A stretch of 43,677 nt of DNA from Candidatus Burkholderia verschuerenii (GCF_001189365.1 NZ_LFJJ01000021.1:1-43677); one strand, 5' to 3'. Shown: positions 8,091 to 17,540, counted from the first letter of the stretch. The notes: generated by a model from the sequence alone, not told the origin. Translations and numbers: made by a program.

Positions 8091-9632
8091 ATGAGTACGC
8101 AAGACTTCAGAATCGACACGCTCGGCATCGCGGGCAGCGGCGCGATGGGACGCGGCATCGCGCAGATCGCCGCGCTCGCGGGCCTGACCGTGTATCTGTT
8201 CGACACGAATCCGAAAGCGCTCGCCGCCGCGCGCGCGTATCTGTCGGAGACGTTCGACAAGCTCATCGCAAAGGGCAAGCTCAAGCAAGCCGACGCGCAC
8301 GCCGCGCTTGCCCGCGTCCGCGATGCGCAGTTCGCAAACGAATTGTCCGATTGCGATGCCGTCATCGAGGCGATCGTCGAGGATCTCGACATCAAACGCG
8401 AGCTGTTCCGCGAACTCGAAGCCGTCGTCGACGCGCGCTGCATTCTGGCGTCGAACACGTCGTCGCTGTCGATCACCGCAATCGCGGCGGGCTGCGAAAA
8501 GCCCGAACGCGTCGCGGGCTTCCACTTCTTCAATCCGGTGCCGTTGATGCGCGTCGTCGAAGTCATCGACGGCTTGCGCGGCGACCCGCGCTCGGGCGAT
8601 GCGCTGATGGAACTCGCGCGCCGCATGGGCCACACGCCGGTGCGCGCGAAGGACATGCCGGGCTTCATCGTCAATCACGCGGGGCGCGGCATGAATACCG
8701 AAGGCCTGCGCGTGGCGAGCGAAGGCATCGCGAGTTTCGCGGATATCGATCGCATCATGCGCGAACAGGCCGGGTTTCGGCTCGGGCCTTTCGAATTGCT
8801 CGATCTCACCGCGCTCGACGTGTCGCATCCGGTGATGGAATCGATCTATCATCAGTTCTACGAAGAACTGCGTTTCAAGCCGTCGCCGATCACGGGCGCG
8901 CGGCTCGCCAGCGGTTTGATCGGGCGCAAGGCGGGCGAAGGGTTCTATCGCTATGTCGACGGCAAGGCTCAGGTGCCGCCGGAAGCGCCCGCGCCGACGC
9001 AACTGCCCGCGCGCATCTGGATCAGCCGCACTTCGCCGCCGCGTCGCGAGCAGGTGCTCAAACTGATCGCCAAAAGCGATGCCGCGTGTCATATCGATAC
9101 CGGTCACACGCCCGCGCCGGATTCGCTGATCATCGTGACGCCGCTCGGTCTCGACGCGACCACGATCGCGATCAACGAGCATCTCGATGCAAAACGCGTC
9201 GTCGCCGTCGATACCTTGTTCGCGCTCGATACCGTCGCGCGCCGCACGATCATGACGACGCCCGCCACCACGCCCGCGATGCGCGACGCCGCGCACGCCC
9301 TTTTCGCCGCCGACGGCGTGCCCGTCACCGTGATCCGCGATTCGACCGGCTTCGTCGCGCAGCGCGTGGTGGCGACCATCGTCAATATCGGCTGCGATAT
9401 CGCGCAGCAAGGCATCGCGTCGCCGGAAGACATCGACCTCGCGGTGATGCTGGGCCTGGGCTATCCGCACGGCCCGCTCGCGCTCGGCGATACGCTCGGC
9501 GCGTCGACCATTCTCGCGATTCTGCGCAATATTCACGGCGTGCTGGGCGATCCGCGCTATCGGCCATCGCCGTGGCTCGCGCGGCGCGCTCAGCTTGGAC
9601 TATCGCTTACCCATCTCGAGGAGCTCAGATGA
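8091..9632 (+). CDS. 3-hydroxyacyl-CoA dehydrogenase, PaaH-like
   Basis: A 513-residue enzyme that oxidises 3-hydroxyacyl-CoA to 3-ketoacyl-CoA with NAD+ in beta-oxidation. It has an N-terminal Rossmann fold with GIAGSGAMGRG (residues 12-22), a catalytic-region motif GFHFFNPVPLMRVVEVI, a first C-terminal 3HCDH domain (VNHAGRGMNTEG), and a second partial 3HCDH domain near the end (RDSTGFVAQRVVATIVNIG). This two-domain length is that of PaaH/PaaC-type enzymes. It opens the forward acyl-CoA cluster, and its TGA overlaps the ATG of the next gene by 4 bases (ATGA), indicating translational coupling. No phenylacetate ring-oxygenase genes are present, so the PaaH name is structural only. Confidence 0.88.
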   Translation: MSTQDFRIDTLGIAGSGAMGRGIAQIAALAGLTVYLFDTNPKALAAARAYLSETFDKLIAKGKLKQADAHAALARVRDAQFANELSDCDAVIEAIVEDLDIKRELFRELEAVVDARCILASNTSSLSITAIAAGCEKPERVAGFHFFNPVPLMRVVEVIDGLRGDPRSGDALMELARRMGHTPVRAKDMPGFIVNHAGRGMNTEGLRVASEGIASFADIDRIMREQAGFRLGPFELLDLTALDVSHPVMESIYHQFYEELRFKPSPITGARLASGLIGRKAGEGFYRYVDGKAQVPPEAPAPTQLPARIWISRTSPPRREQVLKLIAKSDAACHIDTGHTPAPDSLIIVTPLGLDATTIAINEHLDAKRVVAVDTLFALDTVARRTIMTTPATTPAMRDAAHALFAADGVPVTVIRDSTGFVAQRVVATIVNIGCDIAQQGIASPEDIDLAVMLGLGYPHGPLALGDTLGASTILAILRNIHGVLGDPRYRPSPWLARRAQLGLSLTHLEELR

Positions 9633-10417
9633 GCGCCGAATTGCTTACAGACCGTCCCGCGGGCAGCGACACCACGCTCGTGCTCAAGCTGTCGAATCCC
9701 GGCACGCGCAACGCGCTGCATCCGGACATGTACGCCGCCGGCATCGAGGCGCTCAACACGGCCGAACGCGACAGCAGCGTCCGCGCGATCGTGCTGACCG
9801 GCGCGGACAACTTCTTCTGCTCGGGCGGCAATCTGAATCGCCTGATGGAGAATCGCGCGAAAGATCCTTCCGTGCAAGCGCAGAGCATCGATCTGCTAGC
9901 CGAATGGATCAGCGCGCTGCGGGCATCGACCAAGCCGATCATCGCGGCAGTCGAGGGCGCGGCGGCCGGCGCGGGCTTTTCGCTCGCGCTCGCCTGCGAT
10001 CTGATCGTCGCCGCCGACGACGCCAGGTTCGTCATGTCCTATGCACGCGTCGGCCTGACGCCGGACGGCGGCGCATCTTGGTTCCTGTCGCGATCGTTGC
10101 CGCGCACGCTCGCCGCCGAAGTGCTGCTCGAGGCAAAGCCGATCGGCGCATCGCGTCTGCATGAAGTCGGCGTCGTCAATCGGCTGACGAAGAAAGGCAT
10201 CGCGCTCGATGCGGCGATCGCCTGGGCCGACGATCTCGGCAGCGTCTCGCCGAAAGCGATGGCGCGCATCAAGTCGCTGATCAACGCCGCCGACGTGCAG
10301 CCGCTCGCGGCGCATCTCGACATGGAGCGCGACGCGTTCGTCGATTCGCTGCATCACGGCGACGCGCTCGAAGGCATCACCGCGTTTCTGGGCAAGCGTC
10401 AGCCGAACTATCGTTAA
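9629..10417 (+). CDS. Crotonase-fold enoyl-CoA hydratase/isomerase, PaaG-like
   Basis: A 262-residue crotonase superfamily enzyme. Oxyanion-hole segments are FFCSGGNLNRL and EGAAAGAGFSLALACDL. At the active site it reads YARVGLTPDGGASW. The Asp in TPDGG matches PaaG-type enoyl-CoA isomerases rather than the two-Glu arrangement of classical hydratases, so double-bond isomerisation may be its main activity (inference). It is coupled to the preceding dehydrogenase by a 4-base overlap, and the next gene starts 4 bases after its stop. The start ATG 9629 is preceded by GAGGAG. Confidence 0.85.
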   Translation: MSAELLTDRPAGSDTTLVLKLSNPGTRNALHPDMYAAGIEALNTAERDSSVRAIVLTGADNFFCSGGNLNRLMENRAKDPSVQAQSIDLLAEWISALRASTKPIIAAVEGAAAGAGFSLALACDLIVAADDARFVMSYARVGLTPDGGASWFLSRSLPRTLAAEVLLEAKPIGASRLHEVGVVNRLTKKGIALDAAIAWADDLGSVSPKAMARIKSLINAADVQPLAAHLDMERDAFVDSLHHGDALEGITAFLGKRQPNYR

Positions 10418-10421
10418 AGCC

Positions 10422-11147
10422 ATGCCGCCATACGAATTGCCCAAGCGCCGCCGCATCTTCCTGATGCGTCATGGCGACGTGACGTATTTCGACGACACCG
10501 GCCGCGCGATCGACCCCGAAAGCGTGCCGCTCAACGAACGCGGCCGCGAGGAAGCGAGCGCGGCGGGCCGTGAGTTCGCGGCGCAGAAGATCGTCTTCGA
10601 TCGCGTGATCGTCAGCGGTTTGCCGCGCACGCTGGAAACCGCGCGACGTGTGCTCGCGGAAACCGGGCAAAGCATCGAGCCGGAAATCTGGCCGGAATGG
10701 CAGGAAATTCGCGGCGGCAAACTCAAGTCGATTTCGACATCGGATGTCGAGCGCGCGTTTCTGTCGGTGTTCGACGGCGTCGTGCCCGAAGACACGCAGT
10801 TTCTCGGCGGCGAGACCATCGGCAAATTGCTGGATCGCGCGTTGCCAGCGCTCACGCGCCTGCGCGACGACAAAAAGTGGGACACCGTGCTGCTGGTGCT
10901 GCACGGCGGCGTGAATCGCGCGCTGCTTTCGCACGCGATCACGGCGGGCGGGCGCGCGTTTTTCGGGCATCTGTCGCAGGCGACGGGCTGCATCAACGCG
11001 CTCGATGTCGGTGAAAAACCCGGCGACTGGATCGTCCACGCGATCAATCATTCGCCGCCCTTGCCCTTGCATGCCGGCGTGCGCAACACGACGATGGAGT
11101 TGTTGTACCAGCAGTTCCTGCGCTTCAAGTCCGACGATATCGACTGA
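10422..11147 (+). CDS. Histidine phosphatase family protein
   Basis: A 241-residue member of the phosphoglycerate-mutase-like histidine phosphatase superfamily. The phosphohistidine motif is RRRIFLMRHGD (R16-H17-G18). The second His is in LLVLHGGVNRALL, and the arginine of VSGLPRTLETA fits the pocket. Substrates in this family range from sugars to phosphoserine and cannot be read from sequence. Its position inside a fatty-acid operon, directly before a kinase-like gene, is notable: a phosphorylated acyl-CoA intermediate could link the two (inference). It follows the crotonase gene by 4 bases. Confidence 0.85.
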   Translation: MPPYELPKRRRIFLMRHGDVTYFDDTGRAIDPESVPLNERGREEASAAGREFAAQKIVFDRVIVSGLPRTLETARRVLAETGQSIEPEIWPEWQEIRGGKLKSISTSDVERAFLSVFDGVVPEDTQFLGGETIGKLLDRALPALTRLRDDKKWDTVLLVLHGGVNRALLSHAITAGGRAFFGHLSQATGCINALDVGEKPGDWIVHAINHSPPLPLHAGVRNTTMELLYQQFLRFKSDDID

Positions 11148-11172
11148 AGACGCGCTCCAACCCGGAGGAGAC

Positions 11173-12252
11173 ATGACGGACAGCGATTTTTCCGCGTTCG
11201 AAGGCACGCGGCCGATCAACGAGCAGCAGCGTTTCTTCGATGCCGATGCGCTCGCGGCGTGGCTCGCATCGAACGTCGCCGGTTTCGATGGGCCGATGCG
11301 GATCGAGCAGTTCGCGGGCGGCCAATCGAATCCGACCTTCAAGCTGATCACGCCCACGCGCAGCTACGTAATGCGCGCGAAGCCCGGACCGGCGGCGAAA
11401 CTGCTGCCATCGGCGCATGCGATCGAACGCGAATATCGCGTGATGGACGCGCTCGCCGCCACCGACGTCTCCGTCGCACGCATGCTCGCGCTCTGCGAGG
11501 ACGAAAGCGTGATCGGCCGCGCGTTCTATGTGATGGATTTCGTCGAAGGCCGCGTGCTGTGGGATCCGTCGCTGCCCGGCATGACGCCCGCCGAACGCGC
11601 CGCGATCTACGACGAAACCAATTGCGTGATCGCGGCCTTGCATACGGTCGATGTCGAAGCAGCAGGTCTGTCGACCTACGGCAAGCCGGGCAATTACTTC
11701 GAGCGGCAGATCGGACGCTGGAGCAAGCAATACGTCGCATCGGAAACCGAAACGATCGACGCGATGAACAAGCTGATCGACTGGCTGCCGCGGCATATTC
11801 CGCCGTCGAACAATGCGAAAGTCAGCGTCGTGCACGGCGATTTCCGGCTCGACAATCTCATCTTTCATCCCACCGAGCCGCGCGCGCTCGCCGTGCTCGA
11901 CTGGGAACTGTCCACGCTCGGCGATCCGCTCGCCGACTTCGCGTATCACTGCATGGCGTGGCATGTGGAACCGTCGCAGTTTCGCGGCATCGCCAGACTC
12001 GACTGGGCCGCGCTCGGCATTCCAGATGAGACCGCCTATGTCGCGCGTTATTGCGCGCGCACGGGCCTGACGATCGAAGGCGACTGGAACTTCTATCTCG
12101 CCTACAACATGTTCCGCATCGCCGCGATTTTGCAGGGCATCATGAAACGCGTGGTCGATGGCACCGCCGCGAGCGCGCAAGCCGTCGACGCCGGAAAACG
12201 CGCGCGCCCGATGGCCGAACTCGCGTGGCATTACGCTCAAAAAGTCGCGTAA
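11173..12252 (+). CDS. APH-type phosphotransferase, ACAD10/11 kinase-domain-like
   Basis: A 359-residue aminoglycoside-phosphotransferase-fold kinase. It shows the nucleotide-side lysine region (SYVMRAKPG), the catalytic loop HGDFRLDN (H221, D223, N228) and the metal-binding DWE (D243). The family matches the kinase half of ACAD10/ACAD11 and LvaA of Pseudomonas putida. These phosphorylate the 4-hydroxyl of 4-hydroxyacyl-CoA so that it can be removed. ATG 11173 is chosen because CCCGGAGGAG lies just upstream; the frame is open further 5' but without protein-like sequence. The ACAD follows 18 bases downstream, mirroring the fused mammalian domains. Confidence 0.85.
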   Translation: MTDSDFSAFEGTRPINEQQRFFDADALAAWLASNVAGFDGPMRIEQFAGGQSNPTFKLITPTRSYVMRAKPGPAAKLLPSAHAIEREYRVMDALAATDVSVARMLALCEDESVIGRAFYVMDFVEGRVLWDPSLPGMTPAERAAIYDETNCVIAALHTVDVEAAGLSTYGKPGNYFERQIGRWSKQYVASETETIDAMNKLIDWLPRHIPPSNNAKVSVVHGDFRLDNLIFHPTEPRALAVLDWELSTLGDPLADFAYHCMAWHVEPSQFRGIARLDWAALGIPDETAYVARYCARTGLTIEGDWNFYLAYNMFRIAAILQGIMKRVVDGTAASAQAVDAGKRARPMAELAWHYAQKVA

Positions 12253-12270
12253 CCGGGAGGAACCCAACGC

Positions 12271-13498
12271 ATGGACTTCGACTACACGCCCAAGGTGCAG
12301 GCATTGCGCGAGAAGCTGCTCGCCTTCTTCGACGCGCACAACTATCCGAACGAACGCGCCTTCGCCGAGGAAATCGCCGCCAATCGCGCGGCCGGCAATG
12401 CATGGGTGCCGACCGTGCTGATGGAGAATCTGAAGGAAAAAGCGCGCGAAGCCGGTTTGTGGAATCTCTTTCTGCCCGCCTCCGAACGCGGCGCGGGCCT
12501 GACGAATCTCGAATACGCGCCGCTCTGCGAGATCATGGGCCGCGTGCCGTGGGCGCCCGAAGTCTTCAATTGCAATGCGCCCGACACCGGCAACATGGAA
12601 ACCATCGAGCGTTACGGCACCGATGCGCAGAAAGCGCAATGGCTCGAACCGCTGTTGCGCGGCGACATCCGCTCGGCGTTTCTGATGACCGAGCCGGAAG
12701 TCGCGTCATCCGATGCCACCAATATCCGCTGCAGCATCACGCGCGACAGCGACAGCTACGTGATCGACGGCCATAAATGGTGGTCGTCGGGCGCGGGCGA
12801 TCCGCGCTGCAAGGTGTATATCGTGATGGGCAAGACCGATCCCGATGCGCCGAAGCACGGCGCAGCAGTCGATGATCCTCGTGCCGTCCGATGCGGCGGG
12901 CATCACCGTGCATCGTCCGTTAAGCGTGTTCGGCTACGACGACGCGCCGCACGGCCACATGGAGATCACGCTGGATCAGGTGCGGGTGCCGGCATCGAAC
13001 ATTTTGCTCGGCGAAGGACGCGGCTTCGAGATCGCGCAAGGGCGGCTCGGGCCGGGTCGCATTCACCATTGCATGCGGCTCATCGGCCTCGCGGAACGCG
13101 CGCTCGAACTGATGACCAGACGCACGATGTCGCGCGTCGCGTTCGGCAAGCCGATCGCGCAGCACGGCGTCACGCAGGAGCGTATCGCGGAGGCGCGCAT
13201 CATGATCGAGCAGGCGCGGCTGTTGACGCTCAAGGCCGCGTACATGATGGACACCGTCGGCAACAAGGGCGCGCGCGGCGAGATCGCGATGATCAAGGTC
13301 GTCGCGCCGAACGTCGCGTGTCAGGTGATCGACTGGGCGATCCAGGCGCACGGCGGCGGCATCTGCGACGACTTTCCGCTCGCGTACGCGTATGCATCGG
13401 CGCGCACGCTGCGGCTCGCGGACGGCCCGGACGAAGTGCATCGCAACGCCATCGCCAAACTCGAACTGGGCAAATACGCCGTCGATCAGAAAACGTGA
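12271..13498 (+). pseudogene. Acyl-CoA dehydrogenase, ACAD10/11 type, frameshifted
   Basis: ATG 12271 has GGGAGGAA upstream. The first part reads [20 protein letters not shown], then [18 protein letters not shown] (flavin/substrate region), up to DPDAPKHG at about 12860, where the frame is lost. The next frame resumes with [20 protein letters not shown] and ends at TGA 13498 with [20 protein letters not shown]. Removing one G of GG at 12859-12860 restores PDAPKHAQQSM and a protein of about 408 residues, the normal size. [11 protein letters not shown] near the end is typical of the ACAD10/11 subgroup. With the kinase gene upstream it would process phosphorylated 4-hydroxyacyl-CoA (inference). 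As written the enzyme is inactive. Confidence 0.85.
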
Positions 13499-13947
13499 CG
13501 CGTGATGAACTCGGCGATGCACGCGGGCTTGTCGACGCCCTCGCCCGCGATCGTCACGAGCCACGTCACCTGCACGCCGCCGGTTTCGACCTCGACCGCC
13601 TTCTCGATCTCGAACGACGCGCGCAGCCGCGTGCCAACGCGCACCGGCGACATGAACCGCACGCGATTCAGGCCGTAATTCACGCTCATGCGCGCATCGA
13701 GCGGCACGCATTGCGCGAGCCACATCGGCACGAGCGACAGCGTGAAAAAGCCGTGCGCGATCGTGCCGCCATAAGGCGATTCGTCGCGCGCGCGGGCTTC
13801 GTCGAGATGGATCCATTGATGATCGCCGGTGGCGTCGGCGAAGCGGTTCACGCGCGCCTGATCGATCGTCGTCCACTCGCTCACGTAACGCGCGACGCCC
13901 GCCGCCGCGAAGACATCGGCGACACTCTGCAAGGACGCGCCGCTCAT
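13486..13947 (-). CDS. MaoC family (R)-hydratase, NodN-like
   Basis: A 153-residue single hot-dog domain protein. The hydratase motif is complete: [16 protein letters not shown] with the catalytic pair D42 and H47, followed by [14 protein letters not shown]. Such enzymes hydrate trans-2-enoyl-CoA to (R)-3-hydroxyacyl-CoA. It is the last gene of the reverse acyl-CoA set. It overlaps its upstream partner by 4 bases, and its 3' end overlaps the convergent ACAD gene by 13 bases. Confidence 0.88.
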   Translation of the reverse strand: MSGASLQSVADVFAAAGVARYVSEWTTIDQARVNRFADATGDHQWIHLDEARARDESPYGGTIAHGFFTLSLVPMWLAQCVPLDARMSVNYGLNRVRFMSPVRVGTRLRASFEIEKAVEVETGGVQVTWLVTIAGEGVDKPACIAEFITRHVF

Positions 13948-14411
13948 GCGTTCGCTCCGGGCGCTTCGGGATGGTGCAGGCCGAACAGCGCGTTCGAATC
14001 GACCGTGAGCACGAGTTCGCCGTTCTGGTTGTGCGCCTCCCAGCGCGTCTTGACGATGCCGCGATCCGGCTTGCTCTTCGAAACGCGCTTGTCCAGCACG
14101 CGCACCGTCAGCCGCACCGAATCGCCGACGCGCACAGGCAGCAGCCAGCGGATGTTGTCGAGACCGGGCGAACCCATCGAGGTCGAATCGGCGAGCATGT
14201 CGCGCACGAGAATGCTCATCATCGCCGAACAGGTGTTCCAGCCGCTCGCGACCAGTCCGCCGAAGTGCGACGCGCGGCCCGCTTCCTCGCTCAGATGGAA
14301 CGGCTGCGGATCGTAGCGTCCGGCGAATTCGACGATCTCCTCGCGCGTGAAAATGTGCGCGCCGAGTTGCACGGCGTCGTCGACGTTGAAGTCTTCATAG
14401 GCGTAGGTCAT
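13944..14411 (-). CDS. MaoC family dehydratase
   Basis: A 155-residue hot-dog-fold protein of the MaoC family, distinct from its neighbour. The motif is [17 protein letters not shown] with D34 and H39, followed by [17 protein letters not shown]. Both catalytic residues are present, so this is not a degenerate non-catalytic partner, although the two adjacent MaoC proteins could still pair. ATG 14411 is preceded by GGAGACC. The gene lies 17 bases after the ACAD gene upstream and overlaps the next MaoC gene by 4 bases. Confidence 0.86.
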   Translation of the reverse strand: MTYAYEDFNVDDAVQLGAHIFTREEIVEFAGRYDPQPFHLSEEAGRASHFGGLVASGWNTCSAMMSILVRDMLADSTSMGSPGLDNIRWLLPVRVGDSVRLTVRVLDKRVSKSKPDRGIVKTRWEAHNQNGELVLTVDSNALFGLHHPEAPGANA

Positions 14412-14428
14412 GCGGGTCTCCGTTTGTT

Positions 14429-15525
14429 TTATGCGTCCGATACAGCGAATGACGGCAACGCGGCAAAGCGCGCCAGATGATGATCGACGTCGCCGAGCAT
14501 CGTCTCGATGATCGACAGGCGCTTGAACCAGTGCGCCGCCGGCAATTCGTTCGTCACGCCCATGCCGCCGTGAAGTTGCACGGCCTGCTGTCCGACGAAG
14601 CGCGCGGCCTGCCCGATGCGCACTTTCGCGGCCGAAACCGCTTGCGCGCGGATGACGGGATCGTCGCTCGCGTAGCGCGCGGCGGCGAGATAGACAATCG
14701 AGCGCGCCTGCTCCGCGTGGATCAGCATATCGACCATGCGATGCTGCAAGGCCTGAAATCGCGCGATCGGCATGCCGAACTGCTGGCGCTGCTTGGTGTA
14801 ATCGACGGTGGCGGCGTCGAGCGCGCCGATGGCTTCAGCGCAAAGCAGAAACGTCGCGTAGTCGGCGATGTGTTCGAGCGTCGACGCGTCGCCGTTCAGG
14901 CGCACGGCGGGCGTGTCGTGGAATGTGAGCGTCGCGGCGCGCTGGCCGTCGATCGTGCGGTATTCGGCGATTTGCGCGCGCGGCGCATCGCGCGCGACGA
15001 GAAACACTCCGACGTCGCCGTCGATGCGCGCCGGCACGATCCAGTAATCGGCCTGCGCGCCGTGCCGAACCATCGATTTGACGCCGTCGAGCGTGTAAGG
15101 CGTGTCGTGCCCGTCTTGCGCGCGCGCTGTCGTGCGCAGGTCGACAAGCTCGTACCGCGCGTGCGGCTCATTGAACGCGACCGCCAGACGAAGCGCGCCG
15201 CGCGTTCGAGCAGATCGTCCGTTGCGGCGAGCCGCAGCGCTTCGATACCGACCGCCGTCGCCCAATACGGCTCGACGACCTGCGCGCGCCTCAGTTCCTG
15301 CATGACGACGAGCATATCGACCGCGCCGCCGTCGAAGCCGCCTTGCGCTTCGGGAACCGGCAGCGCGAACAGGCCGAGCTCGGCGAACGCGCGCCAGTGT
15401 TTCGCATCGACGCCGGCATCGGACGCGACGATTTTCTGGCGTGCATCGAACGTATATTCGCGGTCGAGATAACGGCGCAGTGCGTCGCGGAACTGGCGTT
15501 GTTCGTCGGTAAAGTCGAAGTTCAT
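14429..15525 (-). pseudogene. Acyl-CoA dehydrogenase, frameshifted
   Basis: Start ATG 15525 with GAGGAGCG upstream. The first part reads MNFDFTDEQRQFRDALRRYL through AATDDLLERAAR; the frame is then lost at about 15194-15200. The sequence resumes one frame away with LRLAVAFNEPHARYELVDL and runs to a normal ACAD C-terminus (RIGQAARFVGQQAVQLHGGM, then HHLARFAALP) and a stop at 14429. A one-base deletion explains it. The restored protein would be about 365 residues, the size of the smaller subunit in paired ACADs. It sits 10 bases after the 399-residue ACAD. Confidence 0.83.
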
Positions 15526-15535
15526 GCGCCGCTCC

Positions 15536-16735
15536 TCACAGTCCGAGAATCATCTGCGCGATGATGTTCTTCTGAATCTCGTTCGAGCTGCCATAGATCG
15601 AGGTCTTGCGGAAGTTGAAGTAGTACGCGGCGAGCGGCGCGGCTTCGTCGTCGCCGGTCGCGCTGTTGTGCTCGCGGTCGCCTTCGAGAAACGCGGGATC
15701 GAACGCCGCGGCTTGCGGACCGATCGCTTCGACCATCAGTTCGGTCAACGCCTGCTGCACTTCGGTGCCCTTGATCTTGAGCATGGACGCTTCCGGTCCC
15801 GGACCCTTCCCTGCACCCTCGCTCGCGAAGACGCGCTGCACCGTCACTTCGAGCGCCATCAGTTCGATTTCGAGCGCGGCGACTTTTGCGGCGAACAGCG
15901 GATCGTTCAGCAGCGGCTCGCCGTTCTTCGTGCGATTCGACGCGAGCCGCTTCAGAAACGACAACTCGCGCTTCGACTGCCCCACGCGCGCGATGCCCGT
16001 GCGCTCATGTCCGAGCAGATATTTCGCCACGGTCCAACCGCGATTTTCCTCGCCGACGAGATTGGCGAGCGGCACGTCGACATCGTCGAAGAAAATCTCG
16101 TTGACTTCGTGATCCTCGTCGAGCGTGATGATCGGCCGCACGGTGATGCCGGGCGTTTTCATGTCGATCAGCAGGAAGGAAATGCCCTCTTGCTTCTTCG
16201 CCTGCGGATCGGTGCGCACGAGGCAAAAAATCATGTCGGCGTGCTGTCCGAGCGTGGTCCAGGTCTTTTGTCCATTGACGACGTAGCGATCGCCGCGACG
16301 CTCGGCACGCGGGCGCAGCGACGCGAGATCGGAGCCGGAACCGAGTTCGGAGTAGCCCTGACACCACCAGTCGGTGCCATCGAGGATGCGCGGAAGATAG
16401 CGGGATTTTTGCGCGTCGGTGCCGTATTTCATCAGCACGGGCGCAACCATCGATACGCCGAAAGGTATCACGGCGGGCGCACCGGCGCGGGCGCATTCCT
16501 CGTCCCAGATGTGGCGTTGCGTGGCGTCCCAGCCGGGACCGCCGTATTCGCGCGGCCAGGCAGGCGCCGACCAGCCGCGCGCGCCCAGCAGCTTGTGCCA
16601 GTTCGCGTAATCGTCGCGGAACAGTCGTTTGTGGTGGAGAACCTTGTCGCGCAGTGCGTGCGACAGATTGGCGCCGAGCCAGGCGCGGACGTCGGCGCGA
16701 AAGGCGTCGTCCGCAGGCGAGTAATTCAGATCCAT
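15536..16735 (-). CDS. Acyl-CoA dehydrogenase, intact
   Basis: A 399-residue flavoenzyme that introduces the alpha-beta double bond in acyl-CoA. ATG 16735 (MDLNYSPADDAFRADVRAWL) is chosen for the GAGGAGAC ribosome site 9 bases upstream; an in-frame ATG at 16789 adds only unconvincing residues. ACAD signatures: WCQGYSELGSGSDLASL in the middle domain, RYVVNGQKTWTT, and the C-terminal FRKTSIYGSSNEIQKNIIAQ. It leads the reverse set ACAD–ACAD–MaoC–MaoC and is the only one of the three ACADs in the window without a frameshift. Confidence 0.9.
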   Translation of the reverse strand: MDLNYSPADDAFRADVRAWLGANLSHALRDKVLHHKRLFRDDYANWHKLLGARGWSAPAWPREYGGPGWDATQRHIWDEECARAGAPAVIPFGVSMVAPVLMKYGTDAQKSRYLPRILDGTDWWCQGYSELGSGSDLASLRPRAERRGDRYVVNGQKTWTTLGQHADMIFCLVRTDPQAKKQEGISFLLIDMKTPGITVRPIITLDEDHEVNEIFFDDVDVPLANLVGEENRGWTVAKYLLGHERTGIARVGQSKRELSFLKRLASNRTKNGEPLLNDPLFAAKVAALEIELMALEVTVQRVFASEGAGKGPGPEASMLKIKGTEVQQALTELMVEAIGPQAAAFDPAFLEGDREHNSATGDDEAAPLAAYYFNFRKTSIYGSSNEIQKNIIAQMILGL

Positions 16736-16793
16736 GCGCAGTGTCTCCTCACATGGCCCGCGCCGGGGCCACGGAAGACGCCGCGTCATGCGA

Positions 16794-17258
16794 TTACTGC
16801 AGCGGCTCCTTCAGCGCATCCGGAACAGGCAACGGCATCACATCGATCCCTTCTTCCAGCAAGGCGTGAGCGTCTTCGGGCGTGGTGATGCCGCGAATAT
16901 TGCGCGCCGGCGCTTCGTTATAGTGGATACGGCGCGCCTCTTCGGCAAAACGCTCGCCCACGTTCTCGGTCTTGTCGATCAACGCGCGCATGAAGTTCAG
17001 CGCGTGCGCCTGCAATGCCTGCGCATCGGGCGCGCCTCCGGCCGGCGCTTGCGGCTTCGCGGCCGGTTGCGGCGCCGCCTCGCCTCGCGCCGATGTCAGA
17101 TTCAGACGCGGCGCGGACGGCATGCGGCTCACGTCCGTCGCCGAGCATACCGAGCATGCGACCAGTTTGCGCGACAACTGCGATTCGAACTCTTCCGTCG
17201 AGGCGAACCAGCCTTCAAAACGGTGTTCGTGCGAGCACTTTAAATCGAGGACCTTCAT
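16794..17258 (-). CDS. DUF1178 family protein
   Basis: A 154-residue protein of the DUF1178 family. It begins MKVLDLKCSHEHRFEGWF and has a putative zinc knuckle made of C8, possibly H10, and CSVC (C35, C38). An Ala/Pro-rich linker follows (about 50-75), then a helical C-terminal half (FMRALIDKTENVGERFAEEA). Function is unknown. In related genomes it lies near the NUDIX gene downstream of the complex I operon, as here. Confidence 0.88.
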   Translation of the reverse strand: MKVLDLKCSHEHRFEGWFASTEEFESQLSRKLVACSVCSATDVSRMPSAPRLNLTSARGEAAPQPAAKPQAPAGGAPDAQALQAHALNFMRALIDKTENVGERFAEEARRIHYNEAPARNIRGITTPEDAHALLEEGIDVMPLPVPDALKEPLQ

Positions 17259-17479
17259 GCTGATGGGGCTTGGGTTGAGTGTATCTCAAAATTGCAGGTT
17301 TTGAACGGTCGTGCGGAATGAGCCGCTTTTTGCCGTTCGTGGTTCGATTTTAGCTGGTCGTTTCGGGTGGTGCTTGGGGGTGGCCATTCGGACGAGTCAG
17401 AGGGCAAGCGCCGGCATGACGCAATACCGCATTCAGGTACGCATTTACCCTTTTCCGGTAACCAAAGCGCATAGAGACC

Positions 17480-17516
17480 AAAAGGCTGCATGGGCGCCCT
17501 TCCCATGCAGCCTTTT
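17480..17516 (-). terminator. Perfect 15-bp hairpin terminator after the NUDIX gene
   Basis: AAAAGGCTGCATGGG (17480-17494) and CCCATGCAGCCTTTT (17502-17516) pair perfectly around a 7-base loop. The A/T ends of the stem give a T run on either strand, so it can act in both directions. It lies 25 bases past the NUDIX stop. The rest of the 282-base gap (17259-17540) shows no gene I can support. Confidence 0.75.
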
Positions 17517-17540
17517 GTCTGTTCGACTCAGCCTCGACGC

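Noticed and set aside
17259..17479. Short open frames between DUF1178 and the NUDIX terminator
   Set aside because: They are composition-driven and lack ribosome sites or family resemblance.
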